Under the pieces are notes generated by a model. That model was given only the letters and a program-made list of their open reading frames with translations, made no database searches and was not told the DNA's origin. Below, piece after piece: positions 1 through 9,243 of a stretch of 64,000 nt of DNA. Position 1 is the stretch's first letter. Each line of letters starts with the position of its first letter. The DNA is from Methylobacillus methanolivorans (lineage in GTDB: Bacteria; Pseudomonadota; Gammaproteobacteria; Burkholderiales; Methylophilaceae): contig NZ_JBIWXY010000001.1 in NCBI RefSeq assembly GCF_044751345.1, positions 930,001 to 994,000 of the forward strand. Direction: 5' to 3'. A program made the translations under genes and the position numbers.

Positions 1-1190
1 GCAGGCTTGGCGGCAGGTTCATCTGCATTCTGCAAATTGGCTAATGCCTGGTTCTTGATCGCCAACAACTTCTGCATGTCGGCAATTTGCTTTTCCAGCA
101 TCGCAGTCCGCTCAGCTGCCTCTTTCAGGCTCTTATCCTTGGCAGTTAGCTCTTCCTGCATCGAGTTCAGCTGTGCCTGATTTGCATTGTTGCTTGACAA
201 CCTGACGACATCACGCGGGCCTGCCGCAGGTGGCGTTGCCCTATCAGTCGCAGGAGTCGAAATACGTCCAGAAGCAGATTGTTGAGCGCCACCATCGGTG
301 GAGGGTATGGATTCAGCAGCCAAGTCCGCCAAGCGATTGCGATAGGCATTCCAATCAGAGGTTTGTACCTTGACCTCGCGCGTGGCTTCGGCAGGTGCGA
401 CCTGTTGTAGCTCACTCGCACTAGGTACACGCAGAATCTGCCCTACCTTGAGGCGGTTCATGTTCTTGCCGGCAAACGCATCCTCGTTAGCGCGATACAG
501 ACCAACCAGCATTTGATCAAGACTGACGCCTTGCACTTGATGCTCACGCGCGATCGCACTCAAGGTATCGCCGCGAGCAGTGGTGTAATGTGGTGCTGAA
601 GTATCTGGCACAGGCGTAGGTGCGGGCTTAGCCTGGGGTCGAGTCGGGGTTGGAGGAACTGGGGCACTACGTGATGGAGCCGTATTAACAGCTGACTGGG
701 CTTGCTTGGGCACTTCAGCAGGCACAGGAATAGCAGGCGCGGCACTAGGGGGTAGCTGCACCCCGTTATACACTTGCGCCTGGTTATTGTAGCCAGGAGG
801 ATCTAGCAATACCGTGTATTCGCGCAACAAACGCCCAGTTGCCCAATCGACCTGAATCAGCATATCAAGGAAAGGATCGCTGATCGCCTGCGATGAGGTG
901 AGCTTGAGAACCGGCACACCATCAGCACGTTTGCTGACCGCTACCTTGATGGCATTATGAATTGCAGTACGCTCTACTCCCTGCACATTGTAAGCTTCCT
1001 GCGGTGCAATCCCTGCAGAGAGCGAAGCCAATTCATCTGGCGTTGTAGAAAGAAGTTCAATCTCAGCAGAAAGTGGCTCACCAAGTCCGGATGTCACGGT
1101 CAAGCGGCCAAGGCCAGCAGCCTCACCCATCATTGGCACAAACGCCAACAACACCGCAAGCGCGACCCCTTTAAATTTGGACTTATGCAC
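1..1190 (-). CDS. fimV: FimV-like peptidoglycan-binding protein (5' part, runs off left edge)
   Basis: N-terminal part of a FimV/HubP-type inner-membrane protein, a family that organises the cell pole and type IV pilus assembly in related bacteria. The GTG at 1190 is preferred because GGTGG lies just upstream; an in-frame ATG at 1220 would add ten residues without a good ribosome site. A signal peptide ends near GEAA, followed by the family signature GLGRLTVTSGLGEPL and a FimV N-terminal domain. A proline-rich linker leads to a LysM domain (about 434-590, RGDTLSAIAREH). A glutamine/lysine-rich coiled coil near 1-180 matches the layout of the family. The membrane helix and C-terminal domain lie outside the window. 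It is encoded after asd on the same strand. Confidence 0.85.
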   Translation of the reverse strand, partial: MHKSKFKGVALAVLLAFVPMMGEAAGLGRLTVTSGLGEPLSAEIELLSTTPDELASLSAGIAPQEAYNVQGVERTAIHNAIKVAVSKRADGVPVLKLTSSQAISDPFLDMLIQVDWATGRLLREYTVLLDPPGYNNQAQVYNGVQLPPSAAPAIPVPAEVPKQAQSAVNTAPSRSAPVPPTPTRPQAKPAPTPVPDTSAPHYTTARGDTLSAIAREHQVQGVSLDQMLVGLYRANEDAFAGKNMNRLKVGQILRVPSASELQQVAPAEATREVKVQTSDWNAYRNRLADLAAESIPSTDGGAQQSASGRISTPATDRATPPAAGPRDVVRLSSNNANQAQLNSMQEELTAKDKSLKEAAERTAMLEKQIADMQKLLAIKNQALANLQNADEPAAKP

Positions 1191-1355
1191 TATTCCACCC
1201 TTATCAACTTTAAATAGCATTATTAAGCTAACATCAATTAGTTACGGTTTCAAGCTAATACATCGCTTTACATTCCCAATGTTAGCCCAAGCTTCATGGG
1301 GCCGGCAGCACCCCATTAGGCAAAACAGCAAGGGCATCAGCGCTAATTAATACAA

Positions 1356-2468
1356 TCAAGCCTCGACCAGGATGCGCAGCATGCGGCGCAATGGCTCTGC
1401 AGCGCCCCACAAGAGCTGGTCACCTACCGTAAATGCAGAGAGATATTCACCCCCCATGCCCATTTTGCGCAAACGGCCCACTGGTGTTTGCAAGGTGCCA
1501 GTCACGGCGGCAGGGCTTAGGCGCTTGACGGTTTCATTACGCTCATTCGGCACCACTTCTGCCCAGGCATTTGCTTCTGCCAACATGCCCTCAATTTCAT
1601 TCAACGGCACGTCCTGCTTCAACTTAATGGTCAGTGCCTGTGAATGGCAGCGCATGGCCCCGATGCGTACGCACAAGCCATCAATCACGATAGGATTGGC
1701 ATCGCGACCCAGGATCTTGTTGGTTTCAGCCATGCCTTTCCACTCCTCCTTGCTTTGCCCATTCCCCAGATCCTTGTCTATCCATGGGATCAGGCTGCCA
1801 GCCAAAGGCACACCAAAATTATCCACCGGAAAATCTGCGCTACGCAGGGTATCTGCCACCTTGCGGTCAATATCGAGGATGGCAGAAGCAGCATCTTGCA
1901 GCTCAGTAGCGACGCCAGCGTGCACTACGCCCATTTGGCGAATCAATTCACGCATATTTTGCGCACCTGCACCTGATGCCGCCTGATAAGTCATGGAGCT
2001 TGCCCAATCCACTAGGTTTGCCTTGAACAAGCCATTCAAGGCCATCAGCATCAGGGAAACCGTACAGTTACCGCCTATCCAGTTACGAACACCTGTCGAT
2101 AGAGACTGCTTGATCACATCCAGGTTAACCGGGTCCAGGATAATGACGGCATCTTTCTCCATCCGCAGTGTAGAAGCAGCGTCAATCCAGTGCCCCTGCC
2201 AGCCATCCGCGCGCAACTGAGGGAATATCTCGCTGGTGTAGTCGCCACCCTGGCAAGAAACGATGATGTCCATAGCTTTGAGCTCGGCAATAGCCTTGGC
2301 ATCCTTGAGCGCAGGCGTATCGCGGCCAATCGCAGGGCCTGCGCCACCAGTCTGTGAGGTCGTGAAGAAGATAGGCTCAATATCCTGGAAATCACCCTCT
2401 GCGATCATGCGCTGCATCAGCACAGAACCCACCATACCGCGCCAGCCGACAAACCCTACTTTGAACAT
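1356..2468 (-). CDS. asd: Aspartate-semialdehyde dehydrogenase
   Basis: Reduces aspartyl-4-phosphate to aspartate semialdehyde with NADPH, the branch step to lysine/diaminopimelate, threonine and methionine. The 370-residue protein starts with the nucleotide-binding loop GWRGMVG (residues 8-14) and has the catalytic cysteine at about 135 in GGNCTVSLM. Length and motifs fit the gammaproteobacterial-type Asd. AGGAAGAG precedes the ATG. It lies 56 bp after leuB on the same strand, an arrangement common in betaproteobacteria, so it is probably co-transcribed with the leucine genes. Confidence 0.97.
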   Translation of the reverse strand: MFKVGFVGWRGMVGSVLMQRMIAEGDFQDIEPIFFTTSQTGGAGPAIGRDTPALKDAKAIAELKAMDIIVSCQGGDYTSEIFPQLRADGWQGHWIDAASTLRMEKDAVIILDPVNLDVIKQSLSTGVRNWIGGNCTVSLMLMALNGLFKANLVDWASSMTYQAASGAGAQNMRELIRQMGVVHAGVATELQDAASAILDIDRKVADTLRSADFPVDNFGVPLAGSLIPWIDKDLGNGQSKEEWKGMAETNKILGRDANPIVIDGLCVRIGAMRCHSQALTIKLKQDVPLNEIEGMLAEANAWAEVVPNERNETVKRLSPAAVTGTLQTPVGRLRKMGMGGEYLSAFTVGDQLLWGAAEPLRRMLRILVEA

Positions 2469-2524
2469 CGTCTCTTCCTGGTTAAATGGCCTTATACAGG
2501 CCTATCATTGTGTTTGATTGATGA

Positions 2525-3580
2525 TTATAGCGCTGCGACAACCGCATCACCCATTTCGCTGCACTTGACCTTGTTAGTCCCCTCAGTCCAGATATCGGCA
2601 GTGCGATAACCTTGCTCCAAGGCTTTCTTCACGGCATTTTCCACGCGCAGTGCATTGGCTTCATCATTAAAGGTGTAGCGCAACATCATGGCAGCGGAAA
2701 GGATGGTCGCCAATGGGTTGGCAATATCCTTGCCTGCAATGTCGGGAGCGGAACCATGGCTAGGTTCATACATACCCTTGTTGTTCTGGTCCAGCGAAGC
2801 AGAAGGCAACATACCGATGGAACCAGTCAGCATAGAAGCTTCGTCGGAAAGGATGTCGCCAAAAATGTTGCCAGTCACCATGACATCGAACTGCTTGGGA
2901 GCGCGAATCAACTGCATGGCAGCATTATCCACATACATGTGGCTAAGCTCGACATCCGGATACTCCTTGGCGACTTCTATCATCACCTGACGCCAGAGTT
3001 CGGTGGTTTCCAGCACATTGGCCTTATCCACGGAACACACCTTCTTGTTGCGCTTTTGCGCGATGCTGAAGGCCACATGCGCAATGCGGCGAATCTCGGA
3101 TTCGCTGTAACGCATGGTATTAATACCTTCGCGCTCACCATTTTCCAGAGTGGAAATGCCGCGTGGCTGACCAAAGTAAATATCACCAGTCAGCTCACGG
3201 ACGATCATGATATCCAGGCCTGAAACCACTTCTGGCTTCAGGGTAGAAGCAGAAGCAAGTTCTGGATAGAGCAAAGCAGGACGCAGGTTTGCAAACAGGT
3301 TTAACGCCTTGCGGATGCGCAACAGGCCGCGCTCTGGGCGCTGGTCACGTGGCAGGCTATCGTATTTCCAATCACCCACGGCACCCAACAACACAGCATC
3401 AGCTTCCTGTGCCAGCTTTAATGTCGCTTCGGGCAAAGGATCACCTGCTGCCTCGTAGCCAGCGCCACCGATCGGTGCCTCATGCAACTCAAGGTTGAGG
3501 TCTAGCGCCTTCAGCACCTTGACAGCTTGCGCAACGATTTCAGGACCGATGCCGTCGCCCGGCAATACCGCAATCTTCAT
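2525..3580 (-). CDS. leuB: 3-isopropylmalate dehydrogenase
   Basis: Oxidatively decarboxylates 3-isopropylmalate to 2-oxoisocaproate with NAD, the third step of leucine synthesis. At 351 residues it has the usual length. The start MKIAVLPGDGIGPEI is the family N-terminus; LLGAVGD, the substrate-binding arginines around RPERGLLRIR, and the metal-binding segment GDILSDEASMLTGS are intact. The C-terminal NAD region GSAPDIAGKDIANP is the standard signature. It follows leuD by 77 bp, a gap that contains an inverted repeat. Confidence 0.97.
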   Translation of the reverse strand: MKIAVLPGDGIGPEIVAQAVKVLKALDLNLELHEAPIGGAGYEAAGDPLPEATLKLAQEADAVLLGAVGDWKYDSLPRDQRPERGLLRIRKALNLFANLRPALLYPELASASTLKPEVVSGLDIMIVRELTGDIYFGQPRGISTLENGEREGINTMRYSESEIRRIAHVAFSIAQKRNKKVCSVDKANVLETTELWRQVMIEVAKEYPDVELSHMYVDNAAMQLIRAPKQFDVMVTGNIFGDILSDEASMLTGSIGMLPSASLDQNNKGMYEPSHGSAPDIAGKDIANPLATILSAAMMLRYTFNDEANALRVENAVKKALEQGYRTADIWTEGTNKVKCSEMGDAVVAAL

Positions 3581-3621
3581 AAACGTGTTCCCAGATATTG
3601 ATTTGATGTAAACAGGAGCAA

Positions 3622-3649
3622 ACCCATGCTATTCAATGGAATACCATGG
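3622..3649. repeat. Inverted repeat in the leuD-leuB gap
   Basis: CCCATG and CATGGG flank an inner ATTC/GAAT pair, giving a hairpin in the leuD-leuB intercistronic RNA. There is no T-tract, so it does not look like a terminator. It could protect the mRNA or tune leuB expression; that is inference. Confidence 0.4.
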
Positions 3650-3657
3650 GCCAGGAT

Positions 3658-4296
3658 TTAGTTGAACAGCCAGGGCTGCGTTGCCTTGTGCTTGGCTTCA
3701 AATACCTTGATGTCATCGACATGCTGCAAAGTCAGGCCAATATCATCAAGGCCATTCAAGAGGCAATGCTTGCGGAATGGATCAATCTCAAAACCGTAGC
3801 TATCGCCAGCTGGTGTTTGCACGGTCTGTGTCTGCAGGTCTATCAATAACTGATAGCCTTCCTTGGGCTCCGCTTCCTTGAACAAGCTATCGACAATCGC
3901 TGCATCGAGCACGATCGGCAAAATGCCATTCTTGAAACAGTTATTGAAAAAGATATCCGCAAAACTCGGGGCGATAATGGCGCGAAAGCCATAGTCAAGC
4001 AAAGCCCATGGCGCATGCTCGCGGCTCGAACCACAGCCAAAATTCTCTCGCGCCAGTAACACGCTGGCACCCTGATAACGAGGGAAGTTGAGCGGAAAAT
4101 CAGGATTCAACGGACGCTTGCTATTGTCCATGCCTGGCTCGCCCTGGTCGAGATAACGCCACTCATCGAAGGCATTAGGGCCAAAGCCTGCACGCTTGAT
4201 GGATTTCAAGAATTGCTTAGGAATGATGGCATCGGTATCGACATTTGCGCGATCCAAGGGAGCCACCAATCCATTCAATTGGGTAAATGCTTGCAT
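3658..4296 (-). CDS. leuD: 3-isopropylmalate dehydratase small subunit
   Basis: Small (swivel-domain) subunit of isopropylmalate isomerase; pairs with LeuC to convert 2-isopropylmalate to 3-isopropylmalate. At 212 residues it matches the bacterial LeuD length. Visible signatures are the N-terminal LDRANVDTDAIIPKQFL and the loop GCGSSREHAPWAL, followed by FADIFFNNCFKNGILPI. It starts 20 bp after the entericidin stop codon, so leuC, the entericidin gene and leuD read as one operon. Confidence 0.97.
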   Translation of the reverse strand: MQAFTQLNGLVAPLDRANVDTDAIIPKQFLKSIKRAGFGPNAFDEWRYLDQGEPGMDNSKRPLNPDFPLNFPRYQGASVLLARENFGCGSSREHAPWALLDYGFRAIIAPSFADIFFNNCFKNGILPIVLDAAIVDSLFKEAEPKEGYQLLIDLQTQTVQTPAGDSYGFEIDPFRKHCLLNGLDDIGLTLQHVDDIKVFEAKHKATQPWLFN

Positions 4297-4316
4297 ATTG
4301 TTCCAATAACGATTCG

Positions 4317-4445
4317 TTACTTGCTTGATTTCTGTATGGCTTCGCCAGCCTTCTCAATATCCTTGCCCACTCCATTGATGGTATTACAGGCCATCAAAGA
4401 CATCGCCAATAGTGCGAGTACTGCCATCATCCAAATTTTTCGCAT
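4317..4445 (-). CDS. Entericidin A/B-family small lipoprotein
   Basis: A 42-codon gene too short for usual ORF cut-offs. The product begins MRKIWMMAVLALLAMSLMAC, a lipoprotein signal peptide with lipobox LMAC. The mature part, NTINGVGKDIEKAGEAIQKS, is the entericidin pattern (gly-x-gly-x-asp-x-x-x-x-gly). Entericidins are tiny membrane lipoproteins; EcnA/EcnB of E. coli were described as antidote and toxin linked to stationary-phase lysis. Which role this one has cannot be told. It sits 8 bp after leuC and 20 bp before leuD. A second ATG at 4448 would add one methionine. Family assignment is secure; function is not. Confidence 0.85.
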   Translation of the reverse strand: MRKIWMMAVLALLAMSLMACNTINGVGKDIEKAGEAIQKSSK

Positions 4446-4453
4446 CATCACAC

Positions 4454-5860
4454 TCAATTCAACAATTGGCGTACATCAACGAAATGTCCTGTGACAGCGG
4501 CAGCAGCAGCCATTTCCGGGCTGACCAGGTGAGTACGGCCACCTGCGCCCTGACGTCCCTCAAAGTTACGATTCGAGGTCGAGGCACAGCGCTCGCCGGG
4601 CTCCAGGCGATCAGCATTCATGGCAAGACACATGGAGCAACCTGGCTCGCGCCACTCAAAACCAGCTTCCTTGAAAATCTTGTCCAGGCCTTCATGCTCA
4701 GCTTGTTCCTTGACCAAGCCAGAGCCAGGCACCACCATGGCCAACTTGACGTTGGGTGCCACATGCTTGCCCTTGGCCACAGAAGCCGCGGCACGTAAAT
4801 CCTCAATCCGCGAGTTGGTGCAAGAGCCAATGAATACCTTATCAATGGGGATCTGCGAGATCGGTGTATTGGCCTGCAAGCCCATATACTGCAAGGCACG
4901 CTCCATGCCGCTACGTTTGGTCGGATCGTTTTCCTTGGCAGGATCCGGCACGATGCCGTTAACAGCAGTCACCATTTCAGGGGAAGTACCCCAGGTTACC
5001 TGCGGTTCGATCTCTTCCGCGCGCAACTCTACGACAGCGTCAAACTTGGCACCCTCATCAGTATGCAATGTGCGCCAGTAAGCAACCGCAGCATCCCATT
5101 GTTCAGGCTTGGGCGCATAGGGGCGACCCTTGACGTAATTGATCGTGATGTCATCGACAGCGACCATGCCAGCACGTGCACCGGCCTCAATCGCCATATT
5201 GCACAAGGTCATACGCCCTTCCATGCTCAGGCCACGGATGGCAGAACCCGCAAACTCGATGGCATAACCAGTACCACCCGCAGTGCCCATCTTGCCGATA
5301 ATCGCCAGCGCAATATCCTTGGCCGTCACACCTGCTCCAAGCTGACCTTCCACCAACACTTGCATGGCCTTGGATTTTTTCTGCACCAAGCACTGAGTCG
5401 CCATCACATGCTCAACCTCGGAAGTGCCAATACCGTGTGCCAATGCGCCAAATGCGCCATGGGTACTGGTGTGAGAGTCGCCACAGACCACAGTCATGCC
5501 CGGCAGGGTTGCGCCCTGCTCCGGCCCCATGACGTGCACGATCCCTTGACGGGCATCACCCATCTTGAACTCGGTCACGCCAAAGTCACTACAGTTCTGG
5601 TCCAGGGTTTCCACTTGCAAGCGCGAAATCGGGTCGGCAATACCTTGGCTACGATCAGTCGTCGGCACGTTGTGGTCAGGCACTGCCAGCACAGAGCTGA
5701 TGCGCCAAAGCTTGCGGCCAGCCATCTTCAGGCCTTCAAATGCCTGGGGACTCGTGACTTCATGCACCAAGTGGCGGTCGATATAGATCAACGCGGCACC
5801 GTTTTCCTCACGCACCACGTGGGAATCAAATAATTTGTCGTAAAGCGTTTTGGCTGACAT
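4454..5860 (-). CDS. leuC: 3-isopropylmalate dehydratase large subunit
   Basis: Aconitase-family [4Fe-4S] large subunit of isopropylmalate isomerase (leucine synthesis). At 468 residues it is the normal length. It shows VVCGDSHTSTHGAFGALAHG, the first cluster cysteine in FIGSCTNSR and the CxxC pair in GCSMCLAMN, followed by NRNFEGRQG. It is the first gene of the leuC-entericidin-leuD-leuB-asd block. The 75 bp upstream contain no leucine-codon-rich leader peptide, so classical attenuation is not evident. Confidence 0.97.
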   Translation of the reverse strand: MSAKTLYDKLFDSHVVREENGAALIYIDRHLVHEVTSPQAFEGLKMAGRKLWRISSVLAVPDHNVPTTDRSQGIADPISRLQVETLDQNCSDFGVTEFKMGDARQGIVHVMGPEQGATLPGMTVVCGDSHTSTHGAFGALAHGIGTSEVEHVMATQCLVQKKSKAMQVLVEGQLGAGVTAKDIALAIIGKMGTAGGTGYAIEFAGSAIRGLSMEGRMTLCNMAIEAGARAGMVAVDDITINYVKGRPYAPKPEQWDAAVAYWRTLHTDEGAKFDAVVELRAEEIEPQVTWGTSPEMVTAVNGIVPDPAKENDPTKRSGMERALQYMGLQANTPISQIPIDKVFIGSCTNSRIEDLRAAASVAKGKHVAPNVKLAMVVPGSGLVKEQAEHEGLDKIFKEAGFEWREPGCSMCLAMNADRLEPGERCASTSNRNFEGRQGAGGRTHLVSPEMAAAAAVTGHFVDVRQLLN

Positions 5861-5935
5861 ACGATCTTTCTGAAACTAAACCTGCTTAAATACTTTGTTC
5901 AACGCGACACTAGCAACAATGGTTGAATCGGCCTA

Positions 5936-6430
5936 TCAATCGCGGAAATTGCCGAACTGCAAAGGAAAATCCGTAATGGATTTACGCGCAAAGGCAATCG
6001 CCTCTTGCAGCACATCGCGCTTGGCACCGGTCACACGCACCTCATCGCCCTGGATGCTCGCTTGCACCTTGAGACCACTATCCTTGAGCAACTTGACGAT
6101 TTTCTTCGCCAATTCGCTATCGATACCAGCCTTGATCTTCAACACCTGCTTCACCTTGTTGCCAGAAATTTTCTGCACATCCTGGTGATCCAACCGCTTG
6201 GCGCTATCGGCCTCTTTCTTTTCCATTGCAGGCAGCAAGATGGCCTTGATCTGGTCCAGCTGAAAGTCAGAATCACCATGTAGCGTGATCTGATTGTCTT
6301 TTTCGTTCAGCTCGACATTGGCACTGGTGCCCTTGAAATCATAGCGGTTGGTGATCTGTCGACCGGTAACATCCACTGCATTTTTCAACGCAACCATATC
6401 GACTTCAGAAGAAATATCAAATGAAGGCAT
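5936..6430 (-). CDS. yajQ: YajQ-family nucleotide-binding protein (UPF0234)
   Basis: Small 164-residue cytoplasmic protein of the YajQ family. It begins MPSFDISSEVDMVALKNAVD, followed by NRYDFKGTSANVEL, both family hallmarks, and ends ITDFPLQFGNFRD, the usual C-terminus. Members bind nucleotides, and in Xanthomonas a homologue is a cyclic-di-GMP effector that acts with a LysR-type regulator. Whether this protein does so is not shown by the sequence. It lies upstream of leuC on the same strand, 75 bp away. Confidence 0.93.
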   Translation of the reverse strand: MPSFDISSEVDMVALKNAVDVTGRQITNRYDFKGTSANVELNEKDNQITLHGDSDFQLDQIKAILLPAMEKKEADSAKRLDHQDVQKISGNKVKQVLKIKAGIDSELAKKIVKLLKDSGLKVQASIQGDEVRVTGAKRDVLQEAIAFARKSITDFPLQFGNFRD

Positions 6431-6594
6431 CGTTTTCCATCCTCATCTCAATCCGCTCCAATGTGGCAGGCATCATTCGCATATTGCCCTTAGGAGCATC
6501 GTCACTCACTTCATCCAACAAAGTGGGCACTAAAAATCAAACACTGGTACTCAAATCAGCTATTGCTGCAAACTATCCAGCATTGCGCGTAAAT

Positions 6595-6626
6595 TGAAAA
6601 ACGCCCCGCGCTTGGCGTTGCGTTTT
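6595..6626 (-). terminator. Rho-independent terminator after ppnP
   Basis: On the minus strand, AACGCC and GGCGTT form a stem around a GC-rich loop, followed directly by a T-run. It lies about 80 bp past the ppnP stop codon and would end the argD-argF-argG-ppnP transcript before yajQ. The remaining bases of the 275-bp yajQ-ppnP gap hold no recognisable gene. Confidence 0.65.
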
Positions 6627-6705
6627 TCCACTGGAAGCCACAAACGGCTGCCTACTCTCGCTTCATTGATATCACCTGGGCAATATCAACTCACAACGGG
6701 CACGT

Positions 6706-7017
6706 TTACTCAAAATGGCAAACGTAATCCAGCGTTTCCACCGTTTCGATATCGAAGCTGGAATTGCCCGGCACAGTAAACTTCTCGCCTGCGCTGTAAG
6801 TTTTCCATTCGGTTTCACCGTTGAGTTTAACCTTGCAGACACCACCATTGATTTCCATCAACTCAGGGGAACCGGTATTGAACGTCAAGGTGCTGGGAAA
6901 AATCACGCCGACTGTCGCACGTGTACCGTTAGGGAACAGCACAGTATGGCTGACACACTTGCCATCAAAATACACATTGGCTTTTTTCTTGACACTGATA
7001 TTGTCGAACTGGGCCAC
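6706..7017 (-). CDS. ppnP: Pyrimidine/purine nucleoside phosphorylase (DUF1255)
   Basis: A 103-residue cupin-fold protein of the PpnP (YaiE, DUF1255) family, which phosphorolyses several nucleosides to the free base and ribose-1-phosphate. Typical features are SVKKKANVYFDGKCVSHTV near the start, GVIFPSTLTFNTGSPELMEI, and FTVPGNSSFDIE before the end. The start is GTG with AGGAGA at good spacing. It lies 25 bp after argG, so it is probably the last gene of the arginine cluster transcript; a terminator follows. Confidence 0.92.
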   Translation of the reverse strand: MAQFDNISVKKKANVYFDGKCVSHTVLFPNGTRATVGVIFPSTLTFNTGSPELMEINGGVCKVKLNGETEWKTYSAGEKFTVPGNSSFDIETVETLDYVCHFE

Positions 7018-7042
7018 GATGCTTCTCCTAAAATGCTGTTAA

Positions 7043-8263
7043 TTATTTCTTGTTGCGCAGGTTTGCGGCAATCCGCATCCGCAACGCATTCAACTTGATG
7101 AAGCCACCTGCATCGCAGTGATCATAGGCACCGGCATCATCTTCAAATGTCGCAATTGTCGAATCAAACAATGAATCCGTCTTGGAATCGCGACCAGTGA
7201 CGATGACATTACCCTTGTACAGCTTGACGCGTACCCAACCATTCACGGTTTTTTGAGTGTGATCAATCAGCGTTTGTAGCGTCACACGCTCAGGGCTCCA
7301 CCAATAACCGTTATAAATCATGCTGGCATAGCGTGGCATCAGATCGTCCTTCAAGTGCGCCACTTCGCGGTCCAATGTGATGGATTCAATCGCGCGGTGC
7401 GCCTTGAGCAAGATAGTACCGCCCGGTGTTTCATAGCAGCCACGTGACTTCATGCCCACATAGCGATTTTCCACCAGATCAAGACGACCAATACCATGCT
7501 TACCGCCCAAGCGGTTCAATTCAGCCAGTAACTCATGCGGCTTTAATGCCTTCCCATTCAATGAGATGGGGTCACCATTACGATATTCAATATCTAGGTA
7601 CTCGGCTTCGTCCGGTGCCTTTTCTGGTGACACAGTCCAGCGCCACATATCTTCTTCTGCTTCCGCAGCTGGGTCTTCCAGGTGACGTCCCTCATATGAA
7701 ATATGCAGCAAGTTGGCGTCCATACTGTATGGGCTACCGCCCTGCTTGTGCTTCATTTCAACCGGAATACCGTTTTGCTCAGCATAAGCCAGCAGCTTTT
7801 CACGGCTGAGCAGATCCCATTCGCGCCATGGCGCAATGATCTTGATATTAGAGTCCAGCGAGTAAGCACCCAACTCGAAGCGCACCTGGTCATTGCCCTT
7901 GCCAGTTGCCCCATGAGAAATCGCATCTGCCTTGGTTTCATGCGCAATCTCGATCAAGCGCTTGGCGATCAGTGGGCGTGCAATCGAAGTACCCAGCAGG
8001 TACTCGCCTTCGTAGACGGTATTGGCACGGAACATCGGGAAGACGAAATCGCGCACGAATTCTTCGCGCAGATCGTCAATATAGATTTCCTTTACGCCAA
8101 ATTTCTTGGCCTTCTCACGCGCAGGCTCCAGCTCTTCGCCTTGGCCGATATCCGCAGTAAACGTCACCACTTCACATTGGTAGACATCTTGCAGCCATTT
8201 CAGGATCACGGAGGTATCCAGGCCGCCGGAGTAAGCCAGCACGACCTTCTTCACATCACTCAT
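7043..8263 (-). CDS. argG: Argininosuccinate synthase
   Basis: ATP-dependent condensation of citrulline and aspartate to argininosuccinate. At 406 residues it matches the common bacterial form. The PP-loop AYSGGLDTS is at residues 10-18. SHGATGKGNDQVRFE and the citrulline/aspartate-binding region GGSPYSMDANL are intact. It follows argF by 40 bp and precedes ppnP by 25 bp on the same strand. argH is not in the window. Confidence 0.97.
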   Translation of the reverse strand: MSDVKKVVLAYSGGLDTSVILKWLQDVYQCEVVTFTADIGQGEELEPAREKAKKFGVKEIYIDDLREEFVRDFVFPMFRANTVYEGEYLLGTSIARPLIAKRLIEIAHETKADAISHGATGKGNDQVRFELGAYSLDSNIKIIAPWREWDLLSREKLLAYAEQNGIPVEMKHKQGGSPYSMDANLLHISYEGRHLEDPAAEAEEDMWRWTVSPEKAPDEAEYLDIEYRNGDPISLNGKALKPHELLAELNRLGGKHGIGRLDLVENRYVGMKSRGCYETPGGTILLKAHRAIESITLDREVAHLKDDLMPRYASMIYNGYWWSPERVTLQTLIDHTQKTVNGWVRVKLYKGNVIVTGRDSKTDSLFDSTIATFEDDAGAYDHCDAGGFIKLNALRMRIAANLRNKK

Positions 8264-8303
8264 TTGACGGTTTCTTTCTCAATTAAATCCAGTTCACCCA
8301 GGC

Positions 8304-9224
8304 TTATGCCTGTACTTTGCCCAACAACAAGTATTCCATCAGGGCCTTTTGCGTATGTAGACGGTTTTCCGCTTCATCCCACACCACGGATTGAGGCCCA
8401 TCGATCACATCAGCAGTCACTTCTTCACCGCGATGCGCTGGTAAACAGTGCATAAACAAGGCATCCTTGCCTGCAATACGCATCATGTCTGCATCGACTT
8501 GCCAATCATGGAAATCGCGACGGCGCTCTTCATTTTCGGCTTCAAATCCCATCGATGTCCAGACATCGGTCGTCACGAGGTCTGCACCACGTGCTGCCTC
8601 CATCGGATCGGTAAATTCTTCGTAATGGTCAGTACCATAAAGATTGGCGCGCTCAGGCTCAACCTCGTAACCAGGCGGTGTGGAGACGTGCACATTGAAA
8701 TCCAGCACTTCAGCAGCTTGTAGCCAGGTATTACAGACGTTATTTGAATCACCAATCCAGGCGACCGTCTTGCCCTTGATTGAACCGTGGTGCTCGATAT
8801 AAGTGAAAATATCGGCCAGTATCTGGCAAGGGTGGTATTCATTGGTCAGCCCATTGACTACCGGCACACGCGAATTTGCAGCAAAGCGCTCAATGATCTC
8901 CTGCTCAAAGGTACGGATCATCACAATATCGCTCATGCGCGAGATGACCTGCGCAGCATCTTCCACCGGCTCGCCACGCCCAAGCTGGGAGTCGCGGGTA
9001 TTGAGATAGATGGCGGAACCACCCAACTGCTGCATACCTGCCTCGAAGGACAAGCGAGTACGAGTGCTGGCCTTTTCAAAAATCATCACCAGGGTGCGAT
9101 CTGTCAGTGGCCAGTACTGCTGGTAGGCCTTGAACTGCTCCTTGATCCAGCGCGTCCGGTCAAAGATATGCGCTAGCTCATCCGCATTCAGGTCATTGAA
9201 CTGTAAGAAGTGTTTGATTGCCAT
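8304..9224 (-). CDS. argF: Ornithine carbamoyltransferase
   Basis: Makes citrulline from ornithine and carbamoyl phosphate. ATG 9224 (MAIKHFLQFND) is chosen because it fits the family N-terminus and gives 306 residues. A TTG at 9251 would extend the frame into argD. The carbamoyl-phosphate loop STRTR, the HPCQ motif, and the C-terminal ornithine/catalytic motif HCLPAHRGEEV are present. It lies 19 bp after argD, in the argD-argF-argG-ppnP run. Confidence 0.96.
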   Translation of the reverse strand: MAIKHFLQFNDLNADELAHIFDRTRWIKEQFKAYQQYWPLTDRTLVMIFEKASTRTRLSFEAGMQQLGGSAIYLNTRDSQLGRGEPVEDAAQVISRMSDIVMIRTFEQEIIERFAANSRVPVVNGLTNEYHPCQILADIFTYIEHHGSIKGKTVAWIGDSNNVCNTWLQAAEVLDFNVHVSTPPGYEVEPERANLYGTDHYEEFTDPMEAARGADLVTTDVWTSMGFEAENEERRRDFHDWQVDADMMRIAGKDALFMHCLPAHRGEEVTADVIDGPQSVVWDEAENRLHTQKALMEYLLLGKVQA

Positions 9225-9243
9225 AGCGTTTTTATTCCCGCGA

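Noticed and set aside
1294..1314. ATGGGG/CCCCAT hairpin after asd as a terminator
   Set aside because: No T-tract follows on the minus strand, so evidence for termination is lacking.
5063..5833. 256-codon open frame on the plus strand across leuC
   Set aside because: It is the antisense shadow of a well-matched leuC; its product has no recognisable motif and no ribosome site.
5861..5935. Leucine attenuator upstream of leuC
   Set aside because: No leader ORF with repeated leucine codons and no terminator-antiterminator pair seen.
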